Part shown: one piece after another, positions 12,421 to 22,794 of the stretch
Layout of the letters: each line of letters opens with the position of its first letter
Position numbering within the stretch: position 1 is the first letter of the stretch
Source of the DNA: Microthyrium microscopicum
Taxonomy: Eukaryota; Ascomycota; Dothideomycetes; Microthyriales; Microthyriaceae
NCBI GenBank assembly: GCA_010405405.1
Contig: MU004230.1
Coordinates: 2,315,744-2,379,743, forward strand
Length of the DNA stretch: 64,000 nt
Direction: 5' to 3'
Notes under the pieces: model-generated
Told to the model about the DNA's origin: nothing
What the model saw: only the letters and a program-made list of their open reading frames with translations
Databases searched by the model: none
Translations under genes and position numbers: made by a program

Positions 12421-14691
12421 ATGGCCCCGAAAGATATAACTATCCAAATGACTTCCTTAGAGGATATAGGCCATGCAAGGGCCACAGGTGCTACAGCAGC
12501 CTTAGGGAACAACTCGCCTACTGCATATACTGGAGGAACTCTCTCCAATGAAGGTCTTCGAAGAAGAGGAAGATACACGAAGCTCTCGGATGAAAGCGAT
12601 CACGAAGACTCGCAAACCAGTAAATTGCAAGGATTCGTATACCGTATAACTGGCTCTACGATACTTAGACGCCTTCTCCTATACTACCTGCCGCCTGCAT
12701 TGGTCCTCTTGATCGTGGTAGTCATTTTTCTGACGGCCGCCAAAAACGCTCGGATTGGAGACATTCATATGGTGGGCCTTTTTGTCTGGTTAGAAGTCAT
12801 ATGGGCAACAATTTGGGTCGCTTGGGCAATTGCATATATATTCCCATTTGTCTTCCAATATTTCGGTGGATTTATCAGCCATGGTGCTCGCCACTTCACC
12901 GGAATCCTCAAAGCCGTATTGATACCAATGACTGCCTTCATCTGGGCTTTGCTAAGTCGAGCGGCTACACCAGTGCTGTGTGTTTTTGATGATATCGATC
13001 CTGGAAAATGCGACGACGATTGGGTCCTTGTGATCCGAAAAGCTCTTTTAGCCACCATCGGCTGTACTGGGTTATATTTTATTGAGAAGATTCTCATTCA
13101 TTTGCTTACAGTCAACTATCGCAAGCGACAATTCAAAACCAGACTGGACGAAAGCAAGAGGATCATTCGAATTTTAGCACTCATGTATGAAGCTTCATTG
13201 AAGCTGTACCCCGGTTTTTGCGCTCGTTTCGTGGAGGAAGATCATAAAATCCACCGGACGCAGACACAGACAAGGATCCAGCTGGCACGAGAAGAGAGAT
13301 CGCGATTGCGCCAGAAAGTTAGCAAGTTTTACGGAGAAGAGGCAATGGCGGAAACCTTGAGTCGACTACAAGGAAAGGAAGTTCTTAAGCCAGGATCACC
13401 ACGCTCGGTTGTTCTTAGAGCATTAGAGACAGAGAAAGCCTCAGAGGCCCTGGCCCGTCGGCTATGGCTATCTTTCACCTTGGAAAAGGATATGGTCACA
13501 GAAGCTGATATTGCACGAATCCTAGGACCAGATCGAGAAGACGATGCTCTTGACATTTTTCTCGAATTGGACAAGGACGAAAATGGCGATATCAGTATGG
13601 AAGAAATGATACTGCTCGTGACACAGTTCAGTCAAAACAGGCATAGTATCGAGCAGAGCATGCATGATATTGGCCAAGCCGTAAAGAGCTTGGATAGAAT
13701 ACTGGAAGTTGTTCTTCTGTTCTTGTCGACCCTGATTTATGGTAGGTCATAATATATCTGCTCGAACCTAGGTTACTAACTTCAACAGTTGCTGTATTTG
13801 ATGCCAGAGGTTTCACTAGCTTAACCACCGTTTGGACTAGCATTGCAGCAGCTTCATTCGCCATTGCCGGAACAGTACAGGAGTTTCTAGGTTCGCTCGT
13901 CTTCATATTCATCAAGCATCCATATGATGTTGGCGATCGCGTGGATATCAATAAAGAACAGCTTATTGTAGAGCACATTTCCCTGCTTTTCACAATCTTC
14001 CGTCAGATTGATACTGGCGGAACGGTTCAAATACCAAACATTGTCAACAATACGCAATTGATAAGGAATATATCGCGAAGCCGGGCCATGATGGAGCGGT
14101 ACGATTTTGCCATAAGTCCAAAGACCAAGTTCTTCCAGATTGAGAACTTGAAAAGTGAACTCCAAGTAAGTTATAAACTTTCAAGCCAGAACCCTTCCCT
14201 AATTTCGAACTAGAAATTCGTTCTTGAGCCACAAAATAAGCGGGACTATCAATCAAAGATTGATATAGAAGTAATGTCCATTGGAAACATGGAAAAATTG
14301 TGTCTGCGTGTTGAAATATGCATGAAGGTAACGTTATCTGTCCATAATCTGTTTAATTGTTAAATTCTTTTTATAGTCAAACTTTGCGAACGAGACTCTT
14401 TATGCCATGCGACGCTCCAAGTTCATGTGTGCTCTCTTTGCCGCAATGAAGAAACATTCAATCAGCAAACCTTGGGGAGGCAAACCACCCGATGCTGGAT
14501 CTTGGGAGAATCCAGCTTACACCGTCACTTTAACGGACACTGAAGCAAAGGAAGCTCGTGAGGGCTGGGAAGAGCGAGAGGAGAAAGACCGTGCAAAGAA
14601 ATTGGAGAAATTATGGTGGGATGGCCTTGCTAAAGAAAAATCAAAAGAAAATAAACCAGTGAAGGACAAACCAACAGAGGAGAAGCTATGA
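12421..14691 (+). CDS. MscS-type mechanosensitive channel with EF-hand (Msy1/Msy2-like)
   Basis: Four exons, 12421..13741, 13789..14165, 14214..14327 and 14377..14691, join in frame to 708 residues. Introns are 47-49 nt with clean GT-AG ends. Four hydrophobic segments lie at about residues 83-106, 115-146, 161-181 and 203-229. A canonical 12-residue EF-hand loop follows at 384-395 (DKDENGDISMEE). The MscS pore region comes after it, with AAASFAIAGTVQEFLGSLVF and IFIKHPYDVGDRVDI. The tail (residue 650 onward) is Lys/Glu-rich. Fission yeast homologues Msy1 and Msy2 are ER channels that control calcium entry on hypo-osmotic shock, and the same role is inferred here. It ends 79 bases from the convergent PLD-like gene. 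Confidence 0.92.
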
Positions 14692-14770
14692 GGGCGGGTC
14701 TACAAGAATTAAGATTTTTGAGCCACCAAAGTAATGCTTCGGTGGAACTTCCTACCAAGATAGCTTTACT

Positions 14771-16222
14771 CTAGTTTTTATCTCCAGAATCATACACCAA
14801 AGATCTTCGACCTTCCATTCCCTTTTCAAGAGTCGCTTTAACCATCTCAACAACTTTCTTGGACTGGAAAGCGACCCCTAGTTCCTGGCTCGTGAACCAG
14901 CTTGCTCTGTCCATATTTTGGCTTCCCAACACCACGATAGCATCATCGAATATAGTACATTTAATATGTGATTGTGACGGTTCTCCAGAGATTTGATCCT
15001 CGCGCTTCTTGAAATACCAGATTTGAAGTCGACCAACTGGTGTGCCCGATTCGGGATCCTGGGGAAGAGCAAGAAGGCGCTTGTGCTGCTTAGTCAACCA
15101 ATTCACGCAACGAGAGGTTGTAGTTCCAGCCGTGACCAGTTGCTCGAGTATCATAAGTCTGGCGGATGTAGTGATGGAGACGTTGACACCGTTTTGTAGA
15201 GCAGACATTAGTTCATGGAGGACTGTAAATGAAGTCACATTTGGTGTTTGTATGTATATTGACTTTTGTGCCAATTGAATTTGCGATTGGAGAAAAGCAT
15301 TCAGAGGGGTTGGAGGAGGGTCTTGATAGGCGGTATTTGGCCAGAAAGGGAGACATAAAGCACTGGCATGATGAGGTGAGGGTAGAAATGTTGCCTCAAC
15401 ATCCTCGCCCTGATCCCAATTTGGCGAATTCGTAGCTAAGAGAGAGATAGACGTGGTGAATGCAAAGCCTGGTGCTGTGGATGTCTCAATCTCTGGCCAA
15501 GGTGCCTGGCCTTGGAGCCAAAAGTCCTTCCACAGCTCCACAAAATGGTCTACGATGGGACCACTTGTAACGATCGCTCCCTCAAACCATTCTTCCCAGG
15601 AAACATTGCAACTGGGGAGCCAAGCAAGCTTCCGATCAACAATCACGAACTTCGGGTGCATGACACTAAAGGGCTTAACAAAGACACTTTTGATGGTGAT
15701 ATCAAGACCAGGAAGCCGAGCTGCGGTCGGCAAATCAAGCTCACTAGACCATTCTGTTGATGAATATAATTTGCCACCTAGTGAGGAGGTCTGGAAGAGC
15801 TTTTGAAGCAGAGAGAGCGACGAGAATCCAATAAAGACCTTGACTGGTGGTCTTCCACTCTTCTGCGTTTTGTCAGATAATCTTTGTAGAGATTGAGCTA
15901 ACAGTTCCAAGGAAGGTGATTTGGCCCAGAAGCAAGTGATCAAGATGAGTTCCTTTTCTGCTGATTCTATAGATGCTTGAAGCTGTTCAAATATCGCAAC
16001 TCCAGGGCCTGTCATAAACGCATGTACGCGGGCAGTACTCTGGAGGCCCTCCAAGTCGTGTGCATAGTAGTTTGGACTATCTTTCGAAAATGAAGCAGCC
16101 TGTTTTCGAAGGCGCAGGATCCATAAGTGCTCGAGATCCCAAGGATTGCCTGGAGTTGGACGTAAAGCGTCAGATGGGGTGTGAAGACGGTCTGGTAGCC
16201 CTCGACTGAATAGATGTGCCAT
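14771..16222 (-). CDS. Phospholipase D-like / phosphatidylserine-synthase-like protein
   Basis: A single exon of 483 residues with ATG at 16222. Two HKD-type half sites are visible: H189-x-K191-x4-D196 in HPKFVIVD, and H419-x-K421-x4-D426 in HIKCTIFD followed by GSQNMDRASW. This is the duplicated active site of the phospholipase D superfamily, in which the two histidines catalyse transfer through a phosphohistidine intermediate. No signal peptide or membrane segment is obvious, and there are no PX/PH domains, so it is not the classical Spo14 PLD. Substrate is unknown; phospholipid head-group or nuclease chemistry are both possible. It is convergent with the channel gene. Confidence 0.85.
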   Translation of the reverse strand: MAHLFSRGLPDRLHTPSDALRPTPGNPWDLEHLWILRLRKQAASFSKDSPNYYAHDLEGLQSTARVHAFMTGPGVAIFEQLQASIESAEKELILITCFWAKSPSLELLAQSLQRLSDKTQKSGRPPVKVFIGFSSLSLLQKLFQTSSLGGKLYSSTEWSSELDLPTAARLPGLDITIKSVFVKPFSVMHPKFVIVDRKLAWLPSCNVSWEEWFEGAIVTSGPIVDHFVELWKDFWLQGQAPWPEIETSTAPGFAFTTSISLLATNSPNWDQGEDVEATFLPSPHHASALCLPFWPNTAYQDPPPTPLNAFLQSQIQLAQKSIYIQTPNVTSFTVLHELMSALQNGVNVSITTSARLMILEQLVTAGTTTSRCVNWLTKQHKRLLALPQDPESGTPVGRLQIWYFKKREDQISGEPSQSHIKCTIFDDAIVVLGSQNMDRASWFTSQELGVAFQSKKVVEMVKATLEKGMEGRRSLVYDSGDKN

Positions 16223-16730
16223 GTCTCAGCGGTTTGACAACCCGCTACTGATCCCACATGGCAGAGAGAACTAGCGTCGCATCTCGAAAAGATTGGATCT
16301 GCTGGACGAGACAAAAGGAAGATGAACTTAGTTGGCTGTAAAGCAGGAACATTGAAGGAACTACTGTACACGTGAGGGCTCTTTCAAAGGTTCGACTCGG
16401 CTAAACATTCCTGTTTTGGGCACGTTTACTGAAGGAACCAACCAGACCCAACGTGGCGCGCCTTCTGCCATCGACGACATCTACCTCTTGCCGTCTACCA
16501 AGTTTCGTTCTCAAGTATTTCATCCTCAAAGACCCTTCAGTCCTTACTGGTTTTTCGATGCGATGGTATTGTAAGGTCTCTTATTTGGTGGCTTTAGTGG
16601 GAGTCATTGGCAATTGCCATCGATACTGATAGCGTACTAGTCATCTTGCCCAACACGTTGACGAAGACATATCTAATGCTCTGATGGATTGCCTTCTATG
16701 TTAGCTTTCCTACTGCAGTTTCCTGAATCG
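16223..16730. other. Intergenic between two minus-strand genes
   Basis: Promoter region of the PLD-like gene and 3' flank of the epoxide-hydrolase-like gene. Nothing else recognised. Confidence 0.5.
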
Positions 16731-17777
16731 TTAAGCAACCTTCCCTTGGATGGTCTCAATCCAGTTGAGCAGTGCTTCTGCTGTCTCCTCTGCAGCTTCC
16801 TCTGCGACGAAGTGACCAACACCGTCTTGTATTGCGATTTCAGTGATCAAGCTTTGATCCTTCACCCAATCAATCCATGCGTCGAGAACCTTCACGTTTG
16901 CTTTAGCTCCCAAATACTCCTTTCCGTAAAGCAAAAGTACCGGTGCGTCAATTAGACGTCTATTATCCTGGTCTTCGCCCTGTGCAGTAACATCCAAGCT
17001 CGCTCCAGCCTTATAGTCCTCACAGCTCGCCCGCAAGACCGACTTCTTGTCGAAGAACGAGCCATACACATCCATCGCATCACCGCTCTTCAGCTTATCT
17101 AGCCTCTTCTCATTAGATCCTGCCCATCGCATGATCAGCTTCTGAGCCCATTTTCCACCGCCGTATGCTTGCAACATCTCCATGGCAAGCTCCACGTTCG
17201 CCAGAAACGCCCAGTGAAAGCTGCCCACCTGAACTGCAGCTTCGGAACCAAGGGACCACATGAGTTTGGTTGGCAGGATATCGAGGAGTGCGATGCCAAT
17301 GATATTGAGGTTCAACTCTTTGAGTTGAGGCTCGCCGGCACTGCTAGACACTTGCAAGCGATGTGCGATTCTGGCGCCTCGGTCATGTCCAATGAGAATG
17401 AGCGGGACTATTTGATTTCCAGGAAGGATAGAGCGTAGAGCTTCCAGTATTGTGATTCCGAAATCGAGCTTTGTATGCTGCTCTGACATGGCTTTTGATT
17501 GACCATATCCGGGCAAGTCTGGGCAGAAGAGCGGGATTTCTGCTGGTAGAAGAGGAATCATGAGGCGCCATCTGCGCAGTATCAGTTGAAAGTTCTTTAA
17601 AGAATACAAGAATATTCACTCATAGGCGCTCTGCGGGTAGCCATGGATGAGGACTAGAAGAGGATTCGTAGAGCTGATTTTGTCAAGATTTCGATGGTAA
17701 GCATTTATTCCTCCAACTTGAGAAACTGTTTTGCTCAAGCCGAGCTGCTCATATTTTGCATCTTGAATTTCTGCCAT
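16731..17777 (-). CDS. Alpha/beta hydrolase, epoxide hydrolase / haloalkane dehalogenase type
   Basis: Two exons, 17620..17777 and 16731..17571, with a 48-nt intron (17572..17619), give 332 residues. ATG is at 17777. The splice restores the conserved block HGYPQSAYEWRLMIPLL: H45-G-x-P48 is the oxyanion-hole motif of this family, and it is broken if the intron is read through. The nucleophile elbow is GHDRGAR with Asp about residue 116. The catalytic His is in GVGHF near residue 306. An Asp nucleophile points to epoxide hydrolase or dehalogenase-type chemistry rather than a serine esterase. Substrate is unknown. It is divergent from the carboxylesterase, 263 bases apart. Confidence 0.88.
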
Positions 17778-18040
17778 GGTGGTTGTTTGATTGAGCGAAA
17801 TGATGCGTCTTCGACCTCCAATATATATCCGAAACCCTTCCGTGATCGCCGCAGAACCAGGACACTGTGACTCTTTCCTTTCAACAACTTCTATTGTCGT
17901 AGGCCAAGCCTCGGCTGTGTTTTATCACCGGATTTTTTCTTCAATCGAAGTTCTTGCAATCATAATATCTTATGTCACCATCCTTCCCAGGCTAATTGTC
18001 GTTACTTGAGCGCGCAATAGCGTCCACCACTGGGCTCAAA
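17778..18040. promoter_or_regulatory. Bidirectional promoter region of the hydrolase/carboxylesterase pair
   Basis: The 263 bases separate the start codons of two divergently transcribed hydrolase genes, so both promoters must lie or overlap here. No specific factor site was recognised. Confidence 0.5.
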
Positions 18041-19742
18041 ATGCCAAAAGAAACGGTCGCGGAAGCTTACGTTCAAGACCTGGACTTCAAAGGCTTTATA
18101 CAAGGACTCACAATCAAAGACAAGAATTCAGGAAAGCCATTGTGCAGATATTTTGGTGGCATCCCATACGCCCAGCCACCGACTGGAGAACATCGATGGC
18201 AAAAACCGCGAGAACTTGCTCCATGTTATCGATATGGCACTCGAGCTGATCCGGCACCATTCGCTGGGAAATCAAGCGTATGCCCACAATTGGCGAAGAA
18301 GATAGCTGCGTTCGACGAGAATTGCTTGCAATGCAATGTGTGGGTACCCAGTGGTGAGCAACCACCACAAGGATGGCCGGTTTACTTTTACATCCGTAAG
18401 GTTTCACATCGCATTTGAGACAATCATCCTGACCTTTGATAGACGGTGGGTTTCTTCAGATGGGTAACGTAAATTCGGGGAATCCGACAGCTTTCATCTC
18501 AGAAATATCGAAATGTATCGTGGTCAAGCCTGCGTATCGTCTGAATGTCTTTGGCTTTCTCGCATCAACAAAAATAACATTCGATCAGTCAACTAGCCAG
18601 GGCGGCGTTGGCAATTTTGGCTTCTGGGACATACGACTTGCCTTGGAATGGACCTTCAAGAACATCAGCTACTTTGGTGGAAATCCAGCCAATATCACTG
18701 TCGGAGGTTATTCTGCTGGTGCACATGCAGCGTTTTATCAATTGGCCTATGATTTGTATCAGCCAAGTGAGAAAAGATTGATCCGTCGGTTGATCATGCA
18801 CAGGTATGGACTTCTATTCCAAGTCTTGGGACCAAGCAAGTTTAACACGAGGGTAGTAATGGCCCAGGACTACCTCCAAGAGGCCTAGAAGAAACCCAGG
18901 CGCAGTTCGGCGAGTTGCTGCAAGTGCTTCAGATCCCAGCAAACGCAAACGACAAGATGCAAGCGTTGAGACAGAAAAGTCCGGAAGAGTTACTTGAAGC
19001 TAACAAGAAGATGCAACTTCACCAATTCCGTGCTGTATCAGACGGTGATTTTGTGCGACACACGCTCTTCTCCGATATAGAAGACGGGACGTTTGCTCGA
19101 CGTATGCAAGAGGGAAATATCCAGTTACTGATAGGCGAGTGCTCTGATGAGCACTTTTCATATCGGAGATACCGGCCTCCTCAAGGCTCGTACGATACCA
19201 TTATGTCTCGGCTACAGGCAGATTATCCAAGAATAGCAGTTGCAGCAGCGATGAGACACTACTTCCCAGAAAAGCAACTGCCGCCTAGATGGAAGACCTG
19301 GTCGGAAGCATTCGGATGGCTCTATGCATATATGCAGATCCACGTCTCCGAGCGAGGGTTTATCGATAGCCTTGCCAGAGGAGGCGCAGCCCATTTAATC
19401 CATCGATATCGGATTGAGTGGAGAGCTGAATGCGCTGATTTGAACTATCCCAAAGAAGGAGCAAGTCATGGGGCTGATAATTATTTGTGGTGGTTTGGTG
19501 ATGGGCTGGATCTCACTCCACAGGAGCAAGTGGTTGCCAAATCGGCCTTTTTGAACGATATGTCGAGTTTCATCAACAGCGGAAAGATAAATTGGGGTTC
19601 TGCTGGCGTTCGTCAAGTTCGAAGGCTGAAGGCCAATGGGCAAGTGGATTTGATAGACGACGAGTTCTGGGATGAAGCGGTTGAAAGTTGGAGAGGTATA
19701 ATGACCGCAGCATTGACTGCGCGCGGCAAGTCAAGGCTATAG
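18041..19742 (+). CDS. Type-B carboxylesterase/lipase family protein
   Basis: Three exons, 18041..18395, 18443..18803 and 18857..19742, give 533 residues. ATG is at 18041; the frame stays open upstream only through a TTG. Both introns are required: the first restores the oxyanion hole IHGGF (H119-G-G-F), the second restores SNGPGLPPRGLEETQ. The nucleophile Ser is about residue 209 in GGYSAGAH, a variant of the usual GESAGG found in a fungal subgroup. A GECSDEH block (about 332-338) and a His at about 443 in ASHGAD probably supply the acid and base. No signal peptide is seen, so it is probably intracellular. Substrate is unknown. Confidence 0.9.
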
Positions 19743-21294
19743 ACCGCGAGTGTAATCGAATATTGTAATCAAGAAGCACCTTCTTAATTATGATCAAATC
19801 GAAGTCTAGAGAAGCGGACGTAAAGAAACTGGATTCGATGGGAGCACGCCACCCATCTTGTCCACTCACCAAGCAAATGAAGCAAGAAACTTCAATACCT
19901 TTTCGACATTCTGATAATTTGAGCCTAGAGTATCTCTTTTAACTAGTGGCTTCCAAAGGCGGTCAGCTCTGGCGTTGCTATCCGTATTAAGAAGAGCTGT
20001 CCACGGGTATCTTGATATACAGGAAAGAAGTTTCACTGCCTCAGAAGGCATGCGCCAGGGTATCCTATATTGAGTTTTCGCACATCGCGTGTGCGATACC
20101 ATCACGTATTCCCTCCAGTGTTTCTGATGCCCTCCAGTGTTGCCTTTTACTTCTTCCACATCACCGCCGACACGCTGAGTCTCAATCTTCGCCAGTTGGA
20201 TGCGATACACCAAGCTGCTGTGGTCATAACGGCTGCGATAACACAGGCATTGCTCCCAGATATACCATCAGGTGGATATATTTACAAGCACACCATTGAA
20301 TCCTTGCTCTTTTTCTCGATTACAATGTGCTCCTAGAATCAGAGATCTGAAGTCTGCCTCTAAGGTAGTAGGCTTCTGCCTAAGCCTCATGATGGCGCAT
20401 TCGGGTCAAGTCGGAAAGCTCGTCGTCAGTTGGCAAGAACGACCAGAGCACGATAGACGCATTGCTCTGGTCGCGTTGTATTAGCCTTGTTTCAGCGTCC
20501 TGCATGATCGGTATCTTATCCTTCGTGGATTTGGAGAGCTGGGAGGTTGCAGACAAAACACCAAATCATGGCCAAAGATCAGATGACTGGAGATGATATG
20601 CGTGCCCAACTCGCCACTGCCAATTAAGGACGAGTCACAATTTTTCTAGGAGATACTTTCTTTCTCGATCCCAGCTCTTCTATCTCCCGACTTGCCCATC
20701 TCCCAACTTCAGCAGCTCCCTTTTCAGCTCAGATCAACCAACACCAACTCGGAAGGATCTACTGCTGCGTCCTATTGTCCATCGTCACAATACGCTCGCA
20801 CCTCAATTTACACCTCGTCTCAAACACAATCAACTTTGCGCTGCGAAACCGTCATGATTGTGGGACTGCTGAGCAGTCAAGGTTTCGCGAATCTATCATT
20901 GCCGTATTGTCTACTGAGCGCTCCCGGTCCCATTCACGTCTTATCCAACTGCTTGTCTCCCAGATGATTCGTGGTGGCGGAGCTCATTGAGGTCTATTCA
21001 GGTCAATCATTTTCAGGTGAGTGCTGTCAACACAATTTTCAATAGCCGGATGGTTATTGTGTCCAGGCTATTCGACATGTTATCGCGAACGTAAAGCCGA
21101 CCAGAATCGTTGCTGATCCTGCTTTCACTTCCAGAACTTCACCTTCGATCAGATCTTCGACATTTTCAGCGTCTCCGAGGTGCTCACGCCATATTCACCT
21201 GGATTTCCATTTCTGCTCTTCATCCTTCTAAGGTATGTTGCTCCTGTCTGGTAGTGATGTTGAACTAAAGGTGATGATTAGCAACTAGTCAAAT
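19743..21294. other. Intergenic and leader of the following gene
   Basis: About 1.5 kb. I saw no supported gene. The last 600 bases are pyrimidine-rich and look like a fungal 5' leader. A plausible 49-nt leader intron lies at 21233..21281 (AAG/GTATGT ... GATTAG). Short frames at 20692..20967 and 19866..20213 (minus) are unrecognised. Confidence 0.45.
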
Positions 21295-22100
21295 ATGGGC
21301 AAGATCGCGGTGGATTGCTCCAATACTTCGAGCTCCAAAGTTTCCAAATCTTCGAAACCCAAGGCGCTCAAGACGAACAACCCAGGTAGAATCTCCAAAG
21401 GCTCTGCCAATCGCGCCATGACCGACAATGCCGGTGCTCTGCACCTGCTCGCAGATGCGGCGCTCGCAGACGCTGCTTCCAATGAGTTTGCCGTTCGCCA
21501 GTACCTTCTGCAACAATATCAAAAGAACGGCCGATTCGATCAACAAGACATCACCAACAACCTGCCAGAGCCCAAAGGAGACGCTGTTTCAGCGCTCGAT
21601 GCTCTCTGTATTGTCGCAGATGTGATCTTGACCATTGAGGGCAACAACAATCAGCCAGCCAAAGTCCTCACTCCATACCGCACTGGAGGAAAATGGTCGG
21701 AGTTTGAGTACTCATGCCTTATCCAGGAGGTGAGATTTCAATGTCCAATCTGTCCTACAATGCGCTAATCCATTAGTTCGCCCTACTACAGCATGCATGG
21801 GCTGATCATAGACGAGGTGAAGGGGAGCGACCCTACAAGACTGGAACGCTCTTCGCATACGTGTCGAAGCAACTCAACGACAAGTATGGAATCGATCGCA
21901 GCAAGGCTTCGGTCAAAAACGAGTGGTATCGCAAGTTGCGCCAGCGCACAGGTATTGACGAACGCGCGGATTTCCGCGAGCCTTCCAGACGCCAGGATTA
22001 TCTGGGCGCTGAGTTGGCTGTCTCTCTTGGAAACAAGAGTTCTCCTTCCAAGGGAACGCAGGGATCGAAGAGGAGAAAGGCACCAGTGAAGTCCAGATAG
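21295..22100 (+). CDS. Conserved hypothetical protein with SANT/Myb-like tryptophan block
   Basis: Two exons, 21295..21729 and 21777..22100, with a 47-nt intron, give 252 residues. The N-terminus is Ser/Lys-rich. The middle carries GGKWSEFEYSCLIQE joined across the intron to FALLQHAWADHRR, then LFAYVSKQLNDKYGIDRSKA, SVKNEWYRKLR and QRTGIDERADF. The spacing of Trp and Arg/Lys resembles a SANT/Myb-like or MADF-like helical DNA-binding fold. The C-terminus is basic (GSKRRKAPVKSR) and could be a nuclear localisation signal. I do not recognise a named family. A nuclear DNA-associated role is an inference. Confidence 0.75.
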
Positions 22101-22176
22101 ATTGTTGAAGATGATGATTCACATGTTATATATACCCTGTACTTTCAATGTTATATTCCTCGAGGCTGTTCCAATA

Positions 22177-22380
22177 CCTTGCTCTTTTCAATGCCTTGCT
22201 CTTTTCAATGCCTTGCTCTTTTCAATGCTTTGCTCTTTTCAATGCCTTGCTCTTTTCAATGCCTTGCTCTTTTCAATGCCTTGCTCTTTTCAATGCCTTG
22301 CTCTTTTCAATGCCTTGCTCTTTTCAATGCCTTGCTCTTTTCAATGCCTTCTGCCTTTTAAAGCCTCGCTCTTTTGAAGC
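22177..22380. repeat. 17-bp tandem minisatellite, 10 near-identical plus 2 degenerate units
   Basis: The unit CCTTGCTCTTTTCAATG repeats head to tail from 22177 to 22346. Ten copies are perfect except one C-to-T change in unit four. Two decayed units continue at exactly 17-base spacing to 22380. It lies 76 bases after the stop codon of the preceding gene, probably in its 3' UTR. There are no spacers, so this is not a CRISPR. Confidence 0.95.
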
Positions 22381-22794
22381 ATATCGATACCAAGCAAAGC
22401 ATATCGTCTTCAAGATTGTGCTGATATTTATAGCATTCTGATGGGATTGGTGAATATACCGATGATGTCAAAAGTCTTTCCATCCGAGATGAAGTTGAGA
22501 AAGGAAAGCAGGAATCGTTCCAATGAAAGCGCATTTGAACCAAAGCTTCAGGCGTCTAAGGTTTAGCCGATTACACGCCGCTAGCCGCCGAAATATATGC
22601 GTTTGTCCCGCCATAATGATTGGCTTGGGTATCTGCAAATTTAGGTGTGATTTCGCGCACATAAGTTGAATGTATGGGCTGCTATCTCTGACCCGCATTA
22701 AACTTGTTCAATCATTTTCACAAACCCATTAAAGCTGCGAACAAACCTCAAACTTATTCACCTTTACATTCACTTTCACCAGCCGGCTGCAAAC
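22381..22794. other. Intergenic, PRMT3 promoter side
   Basis: About 410 bases between the minisatellite and the PRMT3 start. Nothing specific recognised. Confidence 0.5.

Noticed and set aside
19866-20213. Minus-strand frame ending VLKFLASFAW
   Set aside because: It looked like a possible protein C-terminus, but no upstream exons or family could be recognised.
22177-22380. CRISPR-like regular repeats
   Set aside because: Units are contiguous with no spacers, and the genome is eukaryotic.
22102-22441. Three overlapping plus-strand frames encoding FQCLALFNALLFSMP-type repeats
   Set aside because: They are the three frames of the 17-bp minisatellite. The open state follows from the repeat lacking stops, with no coding evidence.
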